DNA of 64,000 nucleotides from Emydura subglobosa (taxonomy: Eukaryota > Chordata > Testudines > Chelidae). Below are positions 51,450 to 61,432 of this stretch, piece by piece. Below the pieces are notes generated by a model that did no database searches, was not told where the DNA came from, and was given only the letters and a program-made list of their open reading frames with translations. Location: positions 21,636,654 to 21,700,653 of the forward strand of contig ML679970.1 in the NCBI GenBank assembly GCA_007922225.1. The letters run 5' to 3'. The translations under genes and the position numbers were made by a program. Position 1 is the stretch's first letter; every line of letters starts with the position of its first letter.

Positions 51450-51645
51450 GAAACCATGCCTGGAAAACAAATACAAATTGGCAACAAGACACAAATGTTT
51501 AACAATGACAGTGATTAACCATTGTAACACACTATCAAGACAAGTGGTGGATTCTCTATCTCTTGATGTCTTCAAATAAAGACTGAGTGTCTTTCTGAAA
51601 GATATTCATTAGCTAAATACAAATTATTGGGTTCAATATAGTGAT
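51450..51645 (+). mobile_element. CR1 LINE fragment (end of ORF2 and 3' UTR)
   Basis: Contains GTGATTAACCATTGTAACAC, GTGGTGGATTCTCTATCTCT and TGAGTGTCTTTCTGAAAGAT, the sense counterpart of the CR1 copy at 52721-53160. It lies about 540 bp upstream of the DNASE1L3 start codon. Confidence 0.75.
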
Positions 51646-51774
51646 CCTGTGAGCTCATCAAGAAGACCCCTACCTTGCCCGCACATAAATTCCTGCCTAC
51701 AGTGAATCAAGCTGACATTTAATGTTGATATTTACATTGCTGTTAGTTCTGTTCCCTTTCTCTTAACTTCTATC

Positions 51775-51883
51775 TACTTATCTGTCCTTAGCTTGTGAAC
51801 TCCTTGGGATAGTGATTGTCCTTCTGGCTTTGGAGAACACCTCTTACACAGTGGGTGCTGCTTCAAATAAATTAATAATAATG
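51775..51883 (+). repeat. Amniote SINE tail
   Basis: TTAGCTTGTGAACTCCTTGG and CAGTGGGTGCTGCTTCAAAT resemble the 3' part of the 24411-24640 repeat, ending in an AATAAATTAATAATAATG tail. Confidence 0.5.
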
Positions 51884-52181
51884 TTAGCGGTGTTTAGTAT
51901 ACAGGAAAAGGGATGCTGGCGCTCAAAAGTGAAAAAACAATACCTCTACACTGGAAATTAGCTCTAAACTTTTTGAGATCCCCTGAGGCAAAAGTTCAAT
52001 TTATCAGTAGTCCCCTGTCATAACATAAAGAAACAAAGGAAAAAGAAGGAAGCCAGTAGTTCCTGTTAAGTGGTTAGTGACTGCTACAGTTAACTTCATT
52101 TAAATTACAGTCTGAGCACTGGCTGCAGAATACGCATACACACACCTCTCACCAGCGCTCTTTTGTCCAAGGGCTTTAAAG

Positions 52182-52313
52182 ATGTTATGCATCTCTTTAT
52201 TTTTGCTTTTCTTTTTCAATGCAACTCTGAGCATAAAAATCTGCTCCTTCAATGTGAGGTCTTTTGGAGAAGCAAAAATAGCCAGACCTGAAGTCCTAGA
52301 TGCCATTGTAAAG
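52182..52313 (+). CDS. DNASE1L3: DNASE1L3 coding exon 1 (signal peptide, residues 1-44)
   Basis: 132 nt of coding sequence. The leader MLCISLFLLFFFNATLS is followed by IKICSFNVRSFGEAKIA and ends EVLDAIVK at the donor AAAG|GTAGG, phase 0. A at -3 supports this ATG, and a hydrophobic leader follows at once. It is too short to stand out as an open frame. A good acceptor (AAATTACAG) ends at 52109, so the 5' UTR may start with a spliced upstream exon. Confidence 0.94.
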
Positions 52314-55300
52314 GTAGGTTCACTTGGATTAAACAAACATTGAACTCTCTTTGGACTTTTTAGCTAAATCATCCTGCATCTTATTTTATTTTTACACACA
52401 AAAATTTCAAATTAATGAATTAGAAACCATTTCGTACTGCTAAGGGTAAAAATTAATCTGTAGACCAAAGCCTCATGTTCAGTGAGTTTTATTTGTAGGG
52501 TAATGTAACAATGAAACCACAGATGCAATTTTCTTCATAAAGTTAGAGTTAGGAGATGCTGACAATCTTTGATGCACAAGAAAAATATCTTTCCCTTTGA
52601 ATCTATAGAACCTTATTTTACTTTGGTGTGTTATTTACCTTATTTCATTTAGTCGTTATTCTGAAAGGCTCTTGTCTCACTAAGAAATGATCATCATGAG
52701 ACATTCCCCTTAGTGGGACAATATAGATTCTAAAGCCAGAAGGGACCGTTATGACAGTTTATGCTGACCTCCTGTATAATACAGACCATAGAATTTCCCT
52801 AAACTTATTTCTAGAGCGTATTTTCTGGAAAAACAGCCAATCTTGATTACAAAAATTGCCAGTGATAGAGAATTCACCACAACCCTTGGTAAATTGTTCC
52901 TGTTTAATTACTCTCACATTTAAACATGTATGCCTGATTTCCTGTCTGAATTTGTCTAGCTTCAACTTCCAGCCACTGGACTGTGTTATACCTTTCTTTG
53001 CTCGATTGAAAAGCCAATTATTAAATATTTGTTCCCCAAGTAGAGACTTCTAGATGGTAATCAAGTCACCCCTTAACCTTCTCTTTGTTAAGATAAATAG
53101 ATTGAGCTCTTTGAGGTTATCACTATAAGGCACGTTTTCTAATCCTTTAATCATATACACTGTTGTTTAAATTGTTTCATAAGCAGGCACGATTAGAGCA
53201 GTGATTTAAAATTAAAAAGCTTGACTTCTCTAATGTATTGCAAGAAAAACGCACCATCACCTTTTCAATGTGTTTCAGAATTAGGCCACTTAATGTTTTT
53301 AGAAGAGTACAGGTTAATTGGAAACCATAAATACTGAAACCTTCAGAAAACTATGGATTGTAACTTCAAAGCCTTGCTAAAAGATGTCATAATGATTGAA
53401 GGTGTAGTTCTAGCAGCATGAATGTATTCCTAGGGATGAATTCCTAGCACTTAAAGATGTAATTAAAGAAAGTGTGTAATATGTCAATGTGTATCCGGGA
53501 ACCAACATAGCTACAACAGAAGTTAGCCCAATAAAAGAAATTACCTCACGCACCTTGTCTTTCTAACTTGTCTTAGGTGATTAGTTCTTCTGTTCTAAGT
53601 AAAACACTTATTCTTCTATTCTCAGATACTATATTGGATTCATTTTACCTGCTAAAGAGTTACAGAAAGGATTGTTTAGAATTATGACTAGAGGCTTTAC
53701 TCATGCAAGTATTTCTTACTCATAACAGTAGTCCCATTGGGATTACTATGTGAGTAAAGGTTTACAGGATTGGGCCCTTCATTTAGTGTTTTTTCTCCTA
53801 AATTTCAACTAAGCTAGAGAAGTTCCTGCTTCCATTAAAAAAATTATATCTGTATTTCCCCATTTGTCCCTTCCACACTGTCACAAAGAACTAAAGCAGA
53901 AGGGATATGCACTAAATTGACTTCCTTCGTAGCAGTGCTTAGTCTCTTCTGAAACTGGATCATTTCTAATTATCCTGCCAAAATAATACTTTTTATCTCT
54001 TTTGAGTTTCCTGTTTAGGATAACAAATGTCCTTTCATAAATAAAAAATATGAATATAAAATAGCCACTGAATATCTAGGCTGGATCCTGATCTCTGGTA
54101 CTCCTGTAGTACCAATGTAGCCTTTAATGCTGCTTTAACTGGACAGCTGGGGATATTCCAGTGTAGAGGAATCCCCAACTATCAGTGAGTCAGTTCTGTG
54201 CTACTATTTTCAGCTGTAGGAAGCATGCTGGGGTGGAGAGAGGATGTGGCCACATACTCCAGTGCTCCTGTCACTGTCAGTGTAATGGGTCCTTAAGGGC
54301 CATAGAGTAGAGCTACCCTGTACGTGTTCTAATTGATTCGGGTCCTTATGTGTAAGCCACTTTGTAAGAAATAAAGAAATTTAAATCAACTATTCCAGTC
54401 CCCTGGGTGCACAGTTGTGCCTGGTAGTTCACAGATGTGTGCGACATGGTTCTTAGGTTCACCTTTTTGTTCTACAATATTTATGTTTCAATCTTTCTGA
54501 TAGTCACATGGAAGGAAAGAACAATTCTAAAGATGCCAAGTAGTTAGACAAGCTCTGTGTTATATTCATGTCTCCTGCTGTAACCGTATCTCCCCCAACA
54601 TACTGATATTAGTGTAAATTAGCTGGTTTTTAAATTATCCCAGTTCATAATCTGTATTACAGTAGCATCCATATTGTCCTATATCCAAACACAGAGGAGT
54701 TACTGTACCTGTCCCACAAAGCTGACATTCCAAGAGTCTAATCCTACAAACACATTCAGTTACTCAGAGAGATTACTCAGGGAACCAGTGCAACTCTCAC
54801 TGAAGTCAGTAGAAAGACTCCTATTGGTTTCCATGGAAATTGGGTCAGGCACCAAGTAAGTAAAGTTACTTGTGTACATAAGTGCTTGAAGGATTGGGCC
54901 GAAAGAGGGGAAAAGCTACGGGTAAAGGACGAGGAAGAAAGACAAAACGTAACAGAGGTTGATGAGCAGAACCACCAGCCGGGGAAGATGAGCAGTGTTG
55001 TCACCAGCAGCAGAGTTTGTCCGTTTCCTCAGGGATTGTTTTTATTGGTTCATGAACAAAGGATTTCTAACATAACCAAGCCATTCAGAGCAGTGGATTC
55101 CAAACTGCCAGCCACTTTGCCAGCTTTCTAGCCAGCTGGGAGGAAAGGGCACACCATTCACCCAAGGTAGCTGCCACCACAGGCAGTTCCCATCTACCTT
55201 CTAAACCTATGCCCAATCTCCCATGTGACAGGCAGGACACTGGGCTACCTCTCATGCACTAGGACTTGTGGAAGACATTTCTTGTCACCATAATCAGCTA

Positions 55301-58300
55301 TGTACAATAAACAATCAGGGGGTTTTTGTTCTTTTTTAAAATGTTCTAACCCTTGAAAATACACTGAACACAAACAGGCTTTAAAGCCTTTGCTCGTTTC
55401 TCCTGCAGGTTATTTCTCGCTGTGATATCATGCTATTGATGGAAATAAAGGATAACAACAACAAGATATGCCCCCTTTTAAAGGGCAAACTCAATGGGTA
55501 AGGCAAACTACAAATGTACATTCAGTAACACAATTGCATGCAGAAAGGCACAAGAGCCGGCAGGAAAACACAGGAATTGCATACTGGACCATGGTCCATC
55601 TAGTCCAGTCTCCTGTCTCCAACAGTGGCCAGCATGAGATGCTTCAAATTAAGGTTCAAGAAACCCTGCAGTGGCCAAATAGGGGGTAATCTGGGCCCCA
55701 CAGCTCTAAACTAATTCCTAATAGTTAGAGATTGGTTCACACCGTGAAACATGAGGTTCATCTCCCTCACCATATGCTTTTTGTTGTGTCGTGGAAAAGA
55801 ATCACACAGCTACATTTTAGAGTTGGATCGGATGCAACTTTAATTGTGACACACACAATCACATAACCATAGCTATGGGGAATACTGTAGCCATAGGGAA
55901 AACCCAGGTGGCTATAGGAAGTCAAGCAGCATGTCTGGATGCTGGGCAAATGTACTTCACCTGGCTACCAGATACAAAAGACTTATATAGGGGTTGCTTA
56001 GGTTCATTTACATGTTGATCGTGTAGTAGAATTTGATTAAGAGTTTATACTTAACAGGAAAGACAATCACAATGCACAGTGGGGCACACCAGACGCCCTC
56101 ACAGAACGCCCAATGAGTCACTTGAGTATAAAATGTAGTTTTCAGGGACCCTGGCTAACACCCTAAGATGGGTGGTCACACAATACCTGTTCAAATGCTA
56201 ATTTGTATGGAGTGAGTTTCTATGGGGCCGGTAAGACAAAGGGGGGCAGGTACTGGTACTTATCGAAACAGGTGAAGTCTGTTCACAGATTTCAAAAGGC
56301 TTAAGGCTTATAGCAGAGAACTTGCATATGGGGTGTGGTTCAGAGACCTCTTGTGGGGTTTTAGCATCTTTATAATAATTTCAGTTGAGGCATTCTGTTA
56401 ATGGTTTAGTCTGGGGCTTCTATTTCAGTTTCAGGCTACAACTTCAGGTCAGGCCTTCTATGACCAGTTTCAGGCCAGGTATTCTATTAATCAATTTTAT
56501 GATTAATTCTTTGATTCCAGAGTTGGCATAGACTAGAATAAAACTGTGGATATTCCTGTTATCCATATAAATATTCAAGCTTTCTTTGACTTTTGCTAAA
56601 TTCTGGGCCTCAAGAACATGCTGTGACAATGAGTTCCACAGTCTTATTGCAGAATGTGTGACAAAATACTTCCTTTTATCTATTTTGAATTTTTCCACCT
56701 TTCAATTTAATTGACTGTCCCCCTTTTCCTGCATTGTGAGACAGCGAGAACAGACACTCCTGATCTACAGTCTCTAAAGCATGCATTATTTTATATATTT
56801 TTGTTGTGGGCCCTCTTTTTTTTCTCTCCTTCCTAATATAAACAATCCCAGTCGTTTCAGTCTATCTTAATATGATAGTTTTACAAAGGCCCTCATCATT
56901 CTCATCACCCTTTGATGAAGCCCTCTAGTTTGGCAATATTCTTTTGGAAATGAGCTGATCAGTACTGCACAATACTCTGAAATGGGGAGGAGAGGACAGA
57001 AACAAAGGTCCAGTTGTGATCCGCAGAGCAACAGAGCACTCCCTTGACAGATCAGGCCCTTACATTGAAAGATCTCAGACTGAACTTCATGCATAAAAAA
57101 CACAGAAGAAGAGAACTAGGCTCTCTCTGACTGACTTATTGAAGAAGACTAGTGACAAAGTCATTTACAGACTAATTTAGAAAAAAAAATGTCTACAATT
57201 AGGGTGGGGTTCAGTAGGTCTAAGACTAATGCATCCTGGGAAATAAGATGAAACCAAAATAAAAAAGAATCAGCTGACAGCATACAAAGAAGAGGGAATT
57301 GACTTGTAGACAGATATAGAAATTGTGTTTGTTGGATAAAGATAATACTGAGATGAAAACTAAATCCCTGTAACTTTCTGTTCTAGAAAATGTAATGCAT
57401 ATATGGAGGGAAGTGAGGCATAGGAAATGAATAGAAAGTACAGTTCAGTACTTAAAGCCTGAGGTTAAAAAGAGCAGCATGAGAGGGGTCCAAAAAACCA
57501 ATAGGTGAATAATAATATAATATAATAGCAAAGACAGTTTTGGCGACTTATTTCTGTAACCCAGTAAAAGAAGTTAGTATTTCAGATGCTCTTACATGTG
57601 TTTACTAATAAAAGATTAAATAGAAACCCAAACGCTTATAAAGACAGAAATCCATTTAAAATATTCTCTTTCTAGTCAGTCCTCAGGGCCACAAGAAGAA
57701 TATGACTATGTGATCAGTACAAGGTTAGGAAGAAAGTCCTACAAGGAACAATATGCTTTTATCTATAGGTAAGTGAATTCCATACATTATGTTTCTATCT
57801 CCATTTGCAAACTATTATATAGTAAAAAGATTACAAGCTAATGCAGAATGTGGCTGCCTGCTGGCTTAGCCTATCACACTATCACACTAGTTCTCACACA
57901 ACTACACTAAATTCTTAATTCACTTCCAATTACAAGTCAAGATGCTGACTTTGATACAGAAAGTACTATATGGGCAGGGTTCTGGCTGTCTGAGATATCA
58001 CGTGTGAAACCCTGGCCCCACTGAAATCAGTGGCAAAACGCCTATAAACTTCAATGGGGCTAGGATTTCATCCCACGTCTCTCCCTATGTACCGTCATGG
58101 CAGTGGTGATCCATACCTGCCAACATCTTTAGGCAAAAAGAATGGTAGATTTTTTAATGTGCATAAATTGAGTTGGGCCATGCCTAACTTGTAGATTTGC
58201 CCAAGTTACAGCCATCAGTGTAACTGTACCAGTTCAACCCCAATGTAGACAAGCAAAAGTGCTATTCTGGCCGGCCTCAGTCTCTGGAAGTGAAGGAAGT

Positions 58301-60801
58301 GGAGTGATAACTCTGATCTAGAAATCACAGTTGCTGTTGAAATGTACTCTTATTTTACTGACATATTGAACAGGCATTTTATTAAGTCTTCACAACTGCA
58401 ATGTAATGTAGCTGCTACTACTAGCCAAGAAATTACAAAGTGAACTAATATGTCCAAACTATTTAGTAAACAGGATCTCTAATATTCTATTTCTGGGTTA
58501 AATTACTTTGCAGGCCAAACGCGGTATCAGTGAAGCAAACCTATCAGTATCCAGATATTCAGCCTGGAGATGTTGATGCCTTTTCTAGAGAACCCTTTGT
58601 TGTCTGGTTCCGCTCTCCAAAAACTGGTGATAAGTTGCCGAGATCTTATTATCCTTTCTCTTAAAGATTTCATAAAATGAGAGTTTCACGGCATATGGGG
58701 TACCACGGGGTTTGGATAGCTTACTGTAGGATTGTAAGGAGGTAGCTAGGCTTATCCTCATATGAAGCTTGGATTTTGGTATTTAGAATTTACTTTAATT
58801 ATAAGATTGTTGGCAAGTTTGCAGACTTGGAAGGAAACTTCACCCCACCACACTAGGTCATGTCATCTCCCCAAAAATGAAATAGTCAAAAGGGGCAGAA
58901 ATCCCTCTCTGAAGGCCCTATTATCTCTTTGTAGTATAAAGTTCACATTGCAGGGCATGAGTCCACAAGCTATGGAGCACCCTCACGTCTCATTGACATC
59001 AACAGAGGTTCAAAATATCTGAGGATCAGACTAACTCCACCAACCATCAGTGACTGATTTTCTCAGAAATACAAACTGGACCTTGGCCTCCCACCTATTT
59101 AGGTTTCTGTTGATATGATGTAAATGTGATTTGTGCTTCTAATGCAACAATCAAAGTTCATATTGTTACTGATTCTTTGTATGGCTCTCATTTTCTTATG
59201 GGTCCAGTAACACAAGGTACATTGAGATCATATTCTAATGAGCAAAATAGATAGAAGTGGGGGAATGAAGTATGATCATTCTGTTAAAATTTGGCTAAAA
59301 TCAGAAATAATAACTTGGAGAAGAATACTGCAACCCTACAGTGCATTCTTTTCAACTGTAAGAAAAACATACAAAAATGAGTTTTCCATTATACAAAACT
59401 CTGAAAGGTGCAATATGTGTCAGGTTAGCGATCAAAGTAATTCTGAATGAAAAGCTAGCAGGTGCACTATTAAGGTTCAATTACAGAAGGTGCTGAGCAC
59501 ATGTCCTGATCCAGCAGAACATTTAAGCAAACACTTAATTTTATGTATGTGGGTGGTTCCATTGAAGACAATGGGATTATTTGCATGCCTCAGAGTGCTG
59601 TTGGATCAGGGACCAAGTGCTCAGTACCTTGCAGGAACCAGACTTAATAGCTCACCTGCTAGGATTCCTATCACCATGGTCACTAACCCTGCATATAGTG
59701 CACGTTTAAGAGATTTTTGCCTAATGGAAAACCATGGTACATTTTTGTTTCAGTTGAAAAGGTCAGAATAATTAGTTTGATAGACACAAGATACTAATGT
59801 GCTTAAGATAAGATGCTTGATGATAGTATGAGGATTAATGATACAGGCTAACTACATTCCTCAATATAAAAAGTTGTATGGATTAAGTATTTTTTTGTTA
59901 AAAAACATACATTTTCATTTCAAACAGTTCTTCCATACTTTGATGATTAATTTTATAAAGGTTAAAAATCATTTAATCTTTTTCCTATGAATTTGCTTTG
60001 TTTTAAAGTTGTTAAAGAATTCGTGATAATCCCTCAGCACACCACACCTGAAACAGCTGTGCGGGAAATTGACGAGCTCTATGATGTGTATTTAGACATC
60101 AAACAGCGCTGGAAATCTGAGGTTAATCAGCAATAAACTCACATATTTATACTGCTAAACATAGATTTGAGACAGAAAGGACTTTAATGACATTGAATCA
60201 ACATTGTGAGGCTAGTGATTTCAAAACTGTTGATGCAGTTAAGAAGCTGACACATTTTCATGGAGTTCTACACCTTCTGATCAGTATACCTGAGGACTCT
60301 GTAGAAAGTGTGCTTTTTAAAAGTGTCATATCCCTCACCCTTGGGCTCTGCTCCTGAGAATGCACAACTGCGATCTGGTTCAAAGTCTAGCTAACCAGGC
60401 CAGCCTTACCACACATACGTAAACAGATGGAGTTTCAAAAGTGACAATTACCTTAAAATGGTGTTTCCATACCAGGAGCTTATTGACCAATATTTTACTT
60501 CAGAGATATAGAAATGTCCTCCAGGAAATGCAAACATATCAATATCTGCTCTATTTCAGTTCTTATATCTCACCCACCACCATGGTACCAACATAGTAGA
60601 GAGTGATTTCATGGGATAGTTAGAGATGCTGATTCAGATCTCTTCTTACGCTGGTGTAAATCAGGAATGACTCCCCTGAAGTCCATAGAGCTATACCACT
60701 GCAAAACCAATGAACGTGAGATCATAATCAGGTCCACTGTACTTGACACAAAAGTGTAAGTGGCCCCCTAAGTTTTAAGTACAAGTTCTGCATCTGCAAA
60801 G

Positions 60802-60839
<38 letters not shown>

Positions 60840-61384
60840 CGAACCTTTAAACAAACATTTGCATGTGTGCTTATTTTATTTTTGTAAGATTCGCACATGC
60901 ATAAACATTTGCAGGACAGAGGCCACTTTTCCTTATTGTTCTTTGAAATGTCCATTTTGGGGACACAATTTAAGCGGCATATCAAGAACTGAGCTCACCA
61001 CGTATACAACGCAAAAGATGTGGGTTCTTAAATATTATTTGGTGCCAATTAAACAATAGATAGTTTAGCTCCAACACCAAATCTAAAAGGAAATAAGCAC
61101 TCTGAAAACCTTTCCCAGCTTCCTGTGCTACTTTCATTTCCAGTCCCTTGCTCACCACATTATTTACAAGTGTTCTGTTCCCACGGATAGAACATCTGCA
61201 AAGAAAACTCCCAGAATAAATATTACAGTTGCTGTTCAGCAAGAAAAATGTTATAGGTATAGTTAAATCCCTGTAATATCTTTGTACAGTGAAATATGGT
61301 ATCTGCAAATAGGATGGTGGATTTTTTTTTCTTTTAAACTAGATGCTGACACTGCAAAATATCCCATTCCCCCCCCTTCCCCTC

Positions 61385-61432
<48 letters not shown>

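Larger units (their letters stand above)
42166..52181. other. Intergenic DNA upstream of DNASE1L3
   Basis: No coding exon found. It contains a MIR-like SINE, a half-palindrome repeat at 44.1 kb, repeat-like DNA at 45.5-46.6 kb (GAAAGAAAGAAACC near 46010; possible retroelement, not proven), short palindromic repeats at 47.9 and 50.3 kb, and CR1 and SINE pieces at 51.4-51.9 kb. The DNASE1L3 promoter must lie toward its right end. Confidence 0.5.
52314..55408 (+). other. DNASE1L3: DNASE1L3 intron 1
   Basis: Three kilobases with an antisense CR1 (52721-53160) and short repeats at 53694 and 54738. No additional coding exon. Confidence 0.8.
55498..57675 (+). other. DNASE1L3: DNASE1L3 intron 2
   Basis: Contains a CR1-associated fragment at 55575-55760, repeat-like unclassified DNA to 56.4 kb and an antisense LINE fragment to about 57.0 kb. 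Confidence 0.75.

Noticed and set aside
54886..55131. 81-codon plus-strand frame just before DNASE1L3 exon 2
   Set aside because: No similarity to DNASE1L3 or another family. It overlaps repeat sequence and lies inside intron 1.
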